A stretch of DNA of 13,660 nucleotides from Oscillospiraceae bacterium (GTDB lineage Bacteria > Bacillota > Clostridia > Oscillospirales > QAMX01). The stretch lies in NCBI GenBank assembly GCA_902772625.1, contig CACYBP010000056.1, positions 1 to 13,660 on the forward strand, given 5' to 3'. This document shows, piece after piece, positions 7,335 to 13,660 of this stretch (position 1 is its first letter; every line of letters starts with the position of its first letter). The notes beneath the pieces were generated by a model, which was given only the letters and a program-made list of their open reading frames with translations, was not told the DNA's origin and ran no database searches. Position numbers and translations under genes: made by a program.

Positions 7335-7772
7335 ATGGAACCGAACAACAAACCGGAGGAAACGAAAGAAGAGCAAACGAAAGCAAAGGAAAAGGGCGAA
7401 AGACGGCATACCCTTGCCCAGAGAGTGATCTACATTCTGGCCGGCGTGACCGCCCTGGTGCCGGTCCTGGCCTATCTGATCCTTTTTCCGGTGCTGCCGG
7501 ACTTCCTTCCGGTCAAATATGACAGCATGGGTCTTCCCACCATCAACGTGGCCAAGACCAGCTTTCCCATGATCGTCTTCACCCTGGAAGGGGTGATCGG
7601 GGTGGTGGTGATGCTTCTGGTGAGCCGGGTGGCCCAGGGCTTTGCCCGCAGGACCTACCGCAATCAGAACGGCATGTCCTCCACCCGCACGACCCTGGCG
7701 GTGATGACCCTGATCATCGCAGGGCTTCTGACCCTTTCCTGGTTCCTGACGGTGATTCCGATGCTTTCCTGA
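7335..7772 (+). CDS. Small DUF1648 (SdpI-like) membrane protein
   Basis: A 145-aa protein with a very charged Lys/Glu-rich N-terminal tail (1-29) and three membrane segments at about 30-52, 77-98 and 119-141. The loop after the first segment reads LPDFLPVKYDSMGLPT, then K74 and a new helix, matching the DUF1648 pattern (LPxxIPxHxxxxGxxD...K). DUF1648 occurs in SdpI-type immunity/signalling membrane proteins and in other uncharacterised ones; the C-terminal SdpI domain is missing, so an immunity role is not implied. AGGAGG (7322-7327) lies 7 nt before the ATG at 7335; the in-frame ATG at 7332 is also possible but has only 4 nt. It begins about 30 nt after the DUF5107 stop, as expected in an operon. 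Confidence 0.8.
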   Translation: MEPNNKPEETKEEQTKAKEKGERRHTLAQRVIYILAGVTALVPVLAYLILFPVLPDFLPVKYDSMGLPTINVAKTSFPMIVFTLEGVIGVVVMLLVSRVAQGFARRTYRNQNGMSSTRTTLAVMTLIIAGLLTLSWFLTVIPMLS

Positions 7773-7793
7773 CGGTCTTTCCCGTCTTTTCTT
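7771..7793 (+). terminator. Weak hairpin with T-tract before pncB
   Basis: GACGG (7771-7775) can pair with CCGTC (7782-7786), followed by TTTTCTT (7787-7793). A 5-bp stem is weak, so partial termination or chance is likely; it could lower pncB expression relative to the two genes before it. Confidence 0.25.
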
Positions 7794-7822
7794 CCCGCAG
7801 TACGAAAGGAGTTTTTTAGAGT

Positions 7823-9286
7823 ATGGATCCGCTTTTCTCCGGCATCAATCTCACGATGCTGTGCGATTACTACGAAATGACCATGATGAACGGCTATTTC
7901 GAGAACGGCGTGGGGAACCGCATCGCCTATTTCGACATGTTCTTCCGCCGCGTGCCCGACGACGGGGGCTTCGCCATCTTCGCCGGACTGGAGCAGGTGA
8001 TCTCCTATATCGAAAATCTCCGCTTCACCGACGAGGATATCGCCTATCTCTCCTCCAAAAACCTCTTCTCCAAGGAGTTTCTGGAGTATCTGCGGCATTT
8101 CCGCTTCACCTGCGACGTGTGGGCCATGCCCGAGGGCAGCGCCATCTTCCCCGGCGAACCCATCGTCACGGTCCGGGGACCGGTGCTGGAGGCCCAGCTT
8201 CTGGAGACCATGCTCCTGCTCACCATCAACCACCAGTCTCTCATCGCCACCAAGGCGAACCGCATCGTCCGCGCCGCCAAGGGCCGCCCCGTGGCCGAAT
8301 TCGGCGCGCGCCGCGCCCACAGCTACAGCGCCGCGATCTACGGCGCCCGCGCCGCCTACATCGGCGGATGCGCCTCCACCTCCTGCGCCATCACCGACCG
8401 CGCCTTCGGCGTGCCCGCCTCGGGCACCATGGCCCATTCCTGGGTGCAGCTGTTCCCCACCGAGTACGAGGCCTTCGCCGCCTACGCCCGGACCTACCCC
8501 GATTCCTGCCTGCTTCTGATCGACACCTACGACGTTCTGGGAAGCGGTCTTCCCAACGCCATCCGCGCCTTCCGCGAGGTGGTGCTTCCCACCGGGAACC
8601 GCCCGCTTGGGATCCGGATCGACTCGGGCGACATCGCCTACCTCACCAAAAAGGTGCGCAAGGTCCTGGACGAGGAGGGCTTCCCCGACGCGAAGATCGT
8701 GATTTCCAACTCGCTGGACGAATATCTGATCCGCGACGTTCTGAACCAGGGCGCGTGCATCGATTCCTTCGGCGTGGGCGAAAGGCTGATCACCTCCAGG
8801 AGCGAGCCGGTGTTCGGCGGCGTCTACAAGCTGGTGGCGGTGGAGGACGAAAACGGGAAGATCATCCCCAAGATCAAGCTTTCTGAAAACGTCACGAAGA
8901 TCACCAACCCCGGCTTCAAGAAGGTCTGGCGGCTTTACGGCGCCGACGGGGAGGCCGTGGCCGACGTTCTGACCCTTCCCGACGAGGTCATCGACCCGAA
9001 GGACGGACCGTATACCATCTTCCACCCGGCCTACACCTGGAAAACCAAAAAGCTGGAGGATTTCACCGCGCGCGAGCTTCTCGTGCCCATCTATAAGGGC
9101 GGGAAGCTGGTCTATAAGCTTCCCCCGGTCAAGGAGATCCGCGCCTATTGCGAAAAAGAGATCTCGCTTCTCTGGAGCGAGGTCAAAAGGCTCCACAATC
9201 CCCACATCTTCTACGTGGACCTCAGTCCGAAGCTCTGGGAGATCAAGGAGCGCCTCCTGAAGAACAAGGGCCGCGCCGAGCCCTGA
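7823..9286 (+). CDS. pncB: Nicotinate phosphoribosyltransferase
   Basis: First step of the Preiss-Handler NAD salvage route: nicotinate plus PRPP (coupled to ATP hydrolysis) gives nicotinate mononucleotide, in the cytoplasm. The 487-aa product has normal length. Visible motifs: the N-terminal MLCDYYEMTMMNGYF (12-26), EFGARRAHS (159-167), ASGTMAHSW (199-207) with H205 at the position of the phosphorylated histidine, RIDSGDIAYL (265-274) of the PRPP/phosphate site, ISNSLDEYLI (294-303) and DSFGVGERLIT (314-324). AAGGAG lies 11 nt before the ATG. It is 50 nt downstream of the DUF1648 gene and 12 nt upstream of the DUF1836 gene. No other NAD genes (nadD, nadE, pncA) are nearby, and no NAD-type riboswitch is visible in the short leader. 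Confidence 0.96.
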   Translation: MDPLFSGINLTMLCDYYEMTMMNGYFENGVGNRIAYFDMFFRRVPDDGGFAIFAGLEQVISYIENLRFTDEDIAYLSSKNLFSKEFLEYLRHFRFTCDVWAMPEGSAIFPGEPIVTVRGPVLEAQLLETMLLLTINHQSLIATKANRIVRAAKGRPVAEFGARRAHSYSAAIYGARAAYIGGCASTSCAITDRAFGVPASGTMAHSWVQLFPTEYEAFAAYARTYPDSCLLLIDTYDVLGSGLPNAIRAFREVVLPTGNRPLGIRIDSGDIAYLTKKVRKVLDEEGFPDAKIVISNSLDEYLIRDVLNQGACIDSFGVGERLITSRSEPVFGGVYKLVAVEDENGKIIPKIKLSENVTKITNPGFKKVWRLYGADGEAVADVLTLPDEVIDPKDGPYTIFHPAYTWKTKKLEDFTARELLVPIYKGGKLVYKLPPVKEIRAYCEKEISLLWSEVKRLHNPHIFYVDLSPKLWEIKERLLKNKGRAEP

Positions 9287-9298
9287 AAGGAGCCCCTC

Positions 9299-9838
9299 AT
9301 GTCCGAGACCTCCAAGGCCGGAGCGCCCCGCGAGCCCTGCCGTCTTCCCTTTTACCGGGAGCTTCCCGGCATGGAGCTTTATATGGATCAGGTGATCACC
9401 CTCGCCGCCTCGTGTCTTTCGGGGCTCGTTCCGGACGAGCGGGGGCTTACCCCCTCCATGATCAACAATTACGTGAAGATGCGCGTTCTGCCGCCGCCGG
9501 TGAAAAAGCGGTACGGGCGGGAGCATCTGGCGTGCCTTTTCATGGTCTCGGTGCTCAAGCAGGTCCTGCCGGTACTGACGGTGGGCGGGCTGATCCGGGA
9601 CGGGCTGACCGTGATGCCTCTTGAAAGCCTTTACGACCGGTTCGTCTCGTTTGCCCGGGAAAGCTTTCCCCGGGCCGAAAAACAGCTTGAAGACGCCGGT
9701 CCCTCCCTGAAGAATACAGGGGACGGGAAATGGAGCTTTCCGATCCTTGCCGCCCTGATGTTCGCGGTGGACGCGAACACCGAACGGCTTTATGCCGAGC
9801 GGCTTTTGTCCTCCGATCCCCCGGAGGAAAAAAAGTGA
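9299..9838 (+). CDS. DUF1836 putative transcription regulator
   Basis: A 179-aa protein matching DUF1836 (PF08876), a Bacillota family with a MerR-like helix-turn-helix. The segment YMDQVITLAASCLSG (28-42) and LTPSMINNYVKMRVLPPPVK (50-69), then the RYGREHLACLFMV stretch (71-83), are the most typical parts; the INNYVKMRVLPPP segment resembles the MerR reading of 'tree/NYxRxGLLpP'. The C-terminal half is helical and may bind a ligand or dimerise. AAAGGAG lies 6 nt before the ATG, 12 nt after the pncB stop, so it is cotranscribed with pncB and could regulate it or the whole operon. Targets and effector are unknown; the link with NAD metabolism rests only on position. Confidence 0.85.
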   Translation: MSETSKAGAPREPCRLPFYRELPGMELYMDQVITLAASCLSGLVPDERGLTPSMINNYVKMRVLPPPVKKRYGREHLACLFMVSVLKQVLPVLTVGGLIRDGLTVMPLESLYDRFVSFARESFPRAEKQLEDAGPSLKNTGDGKWSFPILAALMFAVDANTERLYAERLLSSDPPEEKK

Positions 9839-9870
9839 TCCGCGCGCTTTTTCTCCTGTTTCCCATAAAA

Positions 9871-9906
9871 GCTTCCCCGGAGGGACGCCGTCCCTCCGGG
9901 GTTTTT
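9871..9906. terminator. Shared terminator between the pncB operon and sigK
   Basis: CCCCGGAGGGAC (9875-9886) pairs perfectly over 12 bp with 9890-9901 around a 3-nt loop. The plus strand continues with TTTTT (9902-9906). The minus strand continues with AAGCTTTT, a weaker tail. Its plus-strand T-tract touches the sigK stop codon, so the two converging units overlap tightly. Confidence 0.88.
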
Positions 9907-10601
9907 CACACTCTTCTCCCCTCCTCCAGGGCCTCCCGGAGCTTTGCAAGCGCTCCCTTTTCGATCCGGGAGACGTAGCTGCGGGAGATGTGGAGAAGCG
10001 ACGCGATCTCCCTCTGGGTCATGGCTTCATGCCCCCGCAGGCCGTACCGGCGCACCAGGATGAATTTTTCCCGCCCCGAAAGAAGCTCGTCGATCTTTCC
10101 TTCCAGGATCGCGATCTCCTCCCGCACGCCGACCCTGTCAGAGAAGTCCTCCTCCTCGCCGAGGGTATCCAGGATCTCCAGCACGTTGCCGTCCTTGTCG
10201 GTGTCCACCGCATCCTGAAGGCTGATCTCCGCGCCGCGGCGGCGCTCCGCGCGGAAGTGCATGAAGATCTCGTTTTCGATACAGCGCGCCGCAAAGGTGG
10301 CCAGGCGGCTGTTCTTGGCCGGATCGAAGGAGTCCACCGCCTTGATCAGACCGATGGTGCCGATGGACAGAAGATCGTCCGGGTCGCCCGAGGCCGCGTA
10401 GTACTTTTTCACCACGTGCGCCACCAGCCGCAGGTTGTGCACCACCAGAAGATTGCGCGCGTCCTCGTCTCCCCCTCGCATCCTCTCCACCGCCTCCCGC
10501 TCCTCCGCGGGCGAAAGGGGCTTGGGAAAGCCCGATTCCCGTCCCAGACCGAGTCCGGGGAAAAAGCCTCCGAGGATCAGAGACGCCAATAACGAAAGCA
10601 A
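9906..10601 (-). CDS. sigK: RNA polymerase sporulation sigma factor, SigK type
   Basis: Sigma-K directs late mother-cell transcription of spore coat and maturation genes. The 231-aa product has a hydrophobic N-terminal stretch (2-20) resembling the pro-sequence cleaved from pro-sigma-K, then FPKPLS (25-30), region 2 with NLRLVAHVVKKY (56-67), DLLSIGTIGLIKAVDSF (76-92) and RCIENEIFMHFRA (106-118), and region 4 with TQREIASLLHISRSYVSRIE (195-214). The LVAHVVKKY wording favours SigK over SigE, where the equivalent stretch is typically LVVYIAKKF. The frame is intact, not split by a skin-type element. Start is a TTG at 10601, since no ATG exists before residue 41 and GGGGGTG lies 5 nt upstream; that site lies within a terminator hairpin. 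It sits after the SEDS-transpeptidase operon on the same strand. Confidence 0.9.
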   Translation of the reverse strand: MLSLLASLILGGFFPGLGLGRESGFPKPLSPAEEREAVERMRGGDEDARNLLVVHNLRLVAHVVKKYYAASGDPDDLLSIGTIGLIKAVDSFDPAKNSRLATFAARCIENEIFMHFRAERRRGAEISLQDAVDTDKDGNVLEILDTLGEEEDFSDRVGVREEIAILEGKIDELLSGREKFILVRRYGLRGHEAMTQREIASLLHISRSYVSRIEKGALAKLREALEEGRRV

Positions 10602-10636
10602 AAAATCACCCCCGCCTTCTCATATGCGGGGGTGAT
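10600..10636 (-). terminator. Terminator of the SEDS-PBP operon, overlapping the sigK start
   Basis: Read on the minus strand: ATCACCCCCGC (10636-10626), 10-nt loop, GCGGGGGTGAT (10615-10605), an 11-bp perfect stem, then a run of T to 10600. The right arm contains the GGGGGTG ribosome site of sigK, and the last T residues form its TTG start codon. It begins 39 nt past the stop of the penicillin-binding protein gene. Confidence 0.8.
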
Positions 10637-10674
10637 CGGCTTTTAGACCGGTTTCGCGCTTTTTCGCCGGAGAC

Positions 10675-12042
10675 TTACGGCTTTTTCGCCACCGCCGCCT
10701 GAAGGACGGCGTTGGCCACCTCTCCGGCCACGGTGCTGCCGCGGCCGCCGTTTTCCACGATCACGAAGAAAGCGTAGGGCGTCTCCGGGTCGGTGAGGAA
10801 GCCGGTGAAAAGGGCGTGAGGCTCCTTGCCGCCGCCGACCTCGGCGGTACCCGATTTGGCCGCGACCGAAAGACCGGGGAAGTTTTCACTCCCGTAGACC
10901 TTTTCCACGTCGTTCACCATCATCTCCTTCAGAGTCTCCGCCACGCGGGCAGAGATGACCCTTTTGGACCAGGGAAGATTGTAGGCGCCCAGGGGGAAGC
11001 CCACCGGGGAATGCACGCTCTGGATCAGGCGCAGCTTCGGGGCTTTGCCCCCGTTCGCGATGATCGAGACGAACCGGAGCATGCAGGCGGGATTGACGAG
11101 ATCCTTGTCCTGTCCGATGCCAGACCAGGCAAGATCGCTTTCGTTTTCGGCTTTCCGGTACTTTCCCTTCGCCGTGGAGACCCCGTCGATGGAAAGCGCA
11201 TCCAGAAGCCCCGCCTTTTCGGCGTAGGCGGCCATGGTATCGGCCCCGAGCTCCAGAGCGAAGTGCCCGAAGGCGCAGTTGCAGGAATAGGCCAGGGCGT
11301 CGGAAAGGGTCACCTCTCCGTGCGCCCGGGGGCAGGTGACCTCTCCGCCGCCGGGAAGCGTCAATTTCCCGGTGCAGGTAAAAACTTCCTCTTCGGCGTC
11401 CGCCCGGGAGTCCAGCATGGCGTAGGCGGTCACCAGCTTGAAGGTGGAGCCCGGCGTATAGGTGGAGGAAAGCACCCGGTTGAGGAACACACCCTCGTAT
11501 TCTTCCCCGTCGAAGGACCCGGGCGGATCCTCGGGATCGTAGGTGGGCAGAGAGACCATGCAGAGGATATCCCCCGATACGTAATCGGCCACCGCCACCG
11601 CGCCCTTCCGGCCCTTCATCGCCTGATAAGCCGCCTTTTGAAGCTCCGCGTCCACGGTCAGGAAAAGATCGTTCCCGCCCGAACGCAGGGAATAGGCGCC
11701 GTTGATGAGATCGTAGCCCGTCAGCTTCGAAGAGAAGACCCTCTCGGCCCCGGTGCCGATGTAGCCGTACCGGTCGCCCACCGCGTGGAGCGAGGCTTTC
11801 CGGAGGGTCTCATCGGAGGAATAGGTCCTCTTTCCGTCCCGGAAAGCCGAAAGCAGCTTCCCGTGCCGGTCGAGCACCCGCCCCACCGCCAGCTCTCCCC
11901 CCGAGTAGTAGCCGGCGTTGGCCGAATAAGACGCCCATTCCGCCCCGTGGCGGATGTATCTCACAAGATACACCGTAAGGCCCGTAGCGAGGAGCAGAAG
12001 CAGGACAAGAAGGATCGCGGTGCGGTTTTTGACCTTATGCAT
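10675..12042 (-). CDS. Class B penicillin-binding protein (transpeptidase)
   Basis: Cross-links peptidoglycan stem peptides outside the membrane, anchored by one N-terminal segment (about 9-28). The transpeptidase motifs are all present: STFK at 199-202 (nucleophile S199), SCN at 253-255 and KSGT at 396-399. The 455-aa length is short for a class B PBP because the N-terminal pedestal is small (about 30-145), as in mycobacterial PbpA-type proteins. No PASTA repeats. The ATG at 12042 overlaps the stop of the SEDS gene by 8 nt, with GGAGG 8 nt upstream. This tight coupling indicates a SEDS-bPBP pair. Whether it serves division, elongation or the spore cortex cannot be told from sequence. The gene is intact. 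Confidence 0.95.
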   Translation of the reverse strand: MHKVKNRTAILLVLLLLLATGLTVYLVRYIRHGAEWASYSANAGYYSGGELAVGRVLDRHGKLLSAFRDGKRTYSSDETLRKASLHAVGDRYGYIGTGAERVFSSKLTGYDLINGAYSLRSGGNDLFLTVDAELQKAAYQAMKGRKGAVAVADYVSGDILCMVSLPTYDPEDPPGSFDGEEYEGVFLNRVLSSTYTPGSTFKLVTAYAMLDSRADAEEEVFTCTGKLTLPGGGEVTCPRAHGEVTLSDALAYSCNCAFGHFALELGADTMAAYAEKAGLLDALSIDGVSTAKGKYRKAENESDLAWSGIGQDKDLVNPACMLRFVSIIANGGKAPKLRLIQSVHSPVGFPLGAYNLPWSKRVISARVAETLKEMMVNDVEKVYGSENFPGLSVAAKSGTAEVGGGKEPHALFTGFLTDPETPYAFFVIVENGGRGSTVAGEVANAVLQAAVAKKP

Positions 12043-13660
12043 GCGTGCTTCCTCCCTTCTTCATCTGCTCGTCGATATAGTCCTCCAGCTCCCGGGTCCT
12101 GACCGCCCGGCGGTAGCTTGCGGGAAGCTTCACCGTGAAGCTGGCGTTCTGCCGGGTATCGGCGGCCTTGATGAAGGCCATCAGGCACCAGCAGGAGAGC
12201 AGACTGGAGCCTCCCTTGGACAAAAACGGAAAGGTCACCCCGGTAAAGGGGAGGATGTCGAAGGCGCCGAGGACGTTCAGGGCGATCTGGAAGAGCAGCA
12301 CCGCCAGAGCCCCCGAGGCCCCGATCACGTAGAACGAGGAGCGCGCCGTCCGGGCCGAGCGGATCACGAAGGCCGCCATGATGGCGAAGGCCGCCACCGC
12401 CGAAAGCGCCACGAGAAGCCCCAGCTCCTCGCACACCATGCCGAAGACCATATCGGTGTCGGCGGCGAAGACCTTATAAAGGCTCCCGCTGCCCGCGCCG
12501 AGGCCGAAAAGGCCTCCGTTGGCCGCCGCCATCATGGTGCGGGTCTGCTGATACCCGCCGGAGGAGGCGTAGTCCCAGGCGTGAAGCCAGGTGGAAAACC
12601 TTCCGGCGATATAGGGCTTCGCCGCGACCGCCAGGACGCCCGCGAGTCCCGCCCCCGAAAGGCTGAGGATCACGGTGGCCACGTCGCCTGAGCGCAGGAA
12701 CGCGATGACCAGATAGGCCACGAAAAAGACCGCCGCCGTGCCGAAATCGCTCATCAGGGCCAGGGCCACCACGCAGGCGGCCGAAAAGGCCACGAACCAG
12801 TAAAGATTCTTCCGGGCAAAGAGCTTGTCCAGGGTGGCCGCCCCGGCGAAGACGAAGCAGACCTTCACGAATTCCGAGGGCTGCAGGGTAAAGCCCGCGA
12901 CGGAGATCCAGTTGCGCGCGCCGTTGGTGCTGCCCGCGATCAGAAGGTTGACCGCCAGCATCAGAAGGCCTCCCACCGCCAGGGGGATGCGCAGGTGCCG
13001 GATCCTTTCCAGATCCCTTAGAAACCATCCCAGGATCAGAAAGGCCGCGAGCCCCGCGACAAAGAACAGCGTGGATTTATAAAGATCCCCCGGCACCGAC
13101 GTCGCGATCACCGACGTGCCGACGGTGGTCAGGAAAAAGACCAGGATCTCGATCTCAAAGCCCCGCCTCCGGAGGATGCGCATGAAGAAATAATAGAACC
13201 ACTCCCCCGCGATGAGCGCCCCGAAAGCAAGCGGGATCGCCGGATCCAGTTTTTCGGCCGCGGCGATCCAATGGGCGGCGGCCGTCAGAAGCTGGAACTC
13301 GGTGAGAAGCAGAAGGGTCAGCCAGGCGCGCCATACGCCGCCGGGCTTCCTGCGGTTCAGAGCCTGATCCCTCTCCTCCTCTTCGTTCAGCGGGCGGAAG
13401 ACGAGATCGGTGGCGGCAAAGGTCACCTCGTCGCCCGGCATAAGCTCGACCGGTCCCCGGATCTGTTCCCCGTTCAGGAACACGGCGTTCTTCGCCCGGA
13501 GCGGACGAAGCCGCCACACGCCCTTCCCCGACCGGATCAGGACGGCGTGGGTCGGCGCAGCCAGGGGATCCGGGATGGTCACGTCGGCGCTTCCGGCCCG
13601 GCCCACGGTGTTTTCAAAGTGGGAAAGGGGATATCTCGTCCCCTCTCCGTCCTCCAGCCA
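12035..13660 (-). CDS. FHA-SEDS fusion (FtsW/RodA/SpoVE family), 5' end outside window
   Basis: The SEDS part polymerises glycan strands from lipid II together with its bPBP partner. The frame is open to the window edge, so the start is missing; at least 541 aa are encoded and a GTG at 13606 is internal, because the 18 codons before it continue the FHA domain. Counting from the edge: an FHA domain at about 14-92 with GR at 20-21, T37 H38, and N58-to-G64 (NAVFLNG), then about ten membrane segments from residue 115. SEDS signatures include NGARNWISVAG (246-256), FTLQPSEFVK (257-266), a GYQQTRTMMAA loop (369-379) and DTDMVFGMVCEELG (401-414), whose second Asp is the family's catalytic-pocket residue. 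The C-terminal tail (about 500-541) is charged and cytoplasmic. It overlaps the transpeptidase gene. FHA attachment suggests control through phosphothreonine signalling. Confidence 0.9.
   Translation of the reverse strand, partial: WLEDGEGTRYPLSHFENTVGRAGSADVTIPDPLAAPTHAVLIRSGKGVWRLRPLRAKNAVFLNGEQIRGPVELMPGDEVTFAATDLVFRPLNEEEERDQALNRRKPGGVWRAWLTLLLLTEFQLLTAAAHWIAAAEKLDPAIPLAFGALIAGEWFYYFFMRILRRRGFEIEILVFFLTTVGTSVIATSVPGDLYKSTLFFVAGLAAFLILGWFLRDLERIRHLRIPLAVGGLLMLAVNLLIAGSTNGARNWISVAGFTLQPSEFVKVCFVFAGAATLDKLFARKNLYWFVAFSAACVVALALMSDFGTAAVFFVAYLVIAFLRSGDVATVILSLSGAGLAGVLAVAAKPYIAGRFSTWLHAWDYASSGGYQQTRTMMAAANGGLFGLGAGSGSLYKVFAADTDMVFGMVCEELGLLVALSAVAAFAIMAAFVIRSARTARSSFYVIGASGALAVLLFQIALNVLGAFDILPFTGVTFPFLSKGGSSLLSCWCLMAFIKAADTRQNASFTVKLPASYRRAVRTRELEDYIDEQMKKGGSTHA

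Noticed and set aside
7771..7822. A riboswitch (for example NAD-II or nicotinate-type) before pncB
   Set aside because: Only about 50 nt are available and no conserved structure is visible beyond a weak 5-bp hairpin.
9906..10601. SigE or another sporulation sigma factor instead of SigK
   Set aside because: Region 2 wording (RLVAHVVKKY) and the N-terminal FPKPLS after a hydrophobic stretch fit SigK better; a SigE assignment would expect LVVYIAKKF-type wording and a longer pro-region. Not excluded without an alignment.
13155..13606. GTG at 13606 as the start of the SEDS gene
   Set aside because: The 18 codons before it continue the FHA domain in frame, and the GTG encodes Val in the FHA VGR motif; the true start is beyond 13660.

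Overview
The window looks like a piece of chromosome from a GC-rich (about 60% or more), spore-forming member of the Bacillota, most likely class Clostridia (Oscillospirales-like or similar). Reasons: an intact sporulation sigma factor of the SigK type, a type III glutamine synthetase, a DUF1836 regulator, strong AGGAGG-type ribosome sites mixed with TTG starts, and house-keeping genes coded as short strand-switching operons closed by GC-rich hairpin terminators. The genus assignment is inference. There are no tRNA or rRNA genes, insertion sequences, CRISPR arrays or phage genes that I can see.

Layout, left to right. (1) 1-2379, plus strand: an intergenic control region with a near-consensus promoter, then the type III glutamine synthetase gene, ended by a bidirectional terminator. 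(2) 2458-5107, minus strand, read right to left: a two-segment membrane protein of unknown function, a cysteine-cluster protein whose TTG start overlaps its stop, a strong terminator, and the YifB/ComM AAA+ ATPase. (3) 5108-5319: a divergent promoter region with a good sigma-A-type promoter on each strand. (4) 5320-9838, plus strand: a probable operon of DUF5107 (mutarotase-like fold plus helical repeats), a small DUF1648/SdpI-like membrane protein, nicotinate phosphoribosyltransferase and a DUF1836 regulator, closed by a terminator that also serves the facing sigma factor gene. (5) 9906-13660, minus strand, read right to left: an FHA-SEDS (FtsW/RodA) fusion running off the window edge, a class B penicillin-binding protein overlapping it by 8 nt, a terminator, and sigK.

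How the genes fit together. The FHA-SEDS protein and the transpeptidase form a classic glycan polymerase plus cross-linking enzyme pair for septal, elongation or spore peptidoglycan, and the FHA module suggests control by a phosphorylated partner, as in the actinobacterial rodA-pbpA-FHA-kinase clusters. SigK directs late mother-cell gene expression, including coat and cortex maturation. Glutamine synthetase and nicotinate phosphoribosyltransferase are nitrogen assimilation and NAD salvage functions.

Most of the window is ordinary core genome. I do not see a clear undescribed system. The points most worth a second look are the sigK start, whose Shine-Dalgarno sequence and start codon lie inside the terminator of the preceding operon; a perfect inverted repeat with one half on the glnN -35 box; the FHA-SEDS fusion with an altered phosphothreonine pocket; and the pairing of NAD salvage with two poorly characterised domain families.
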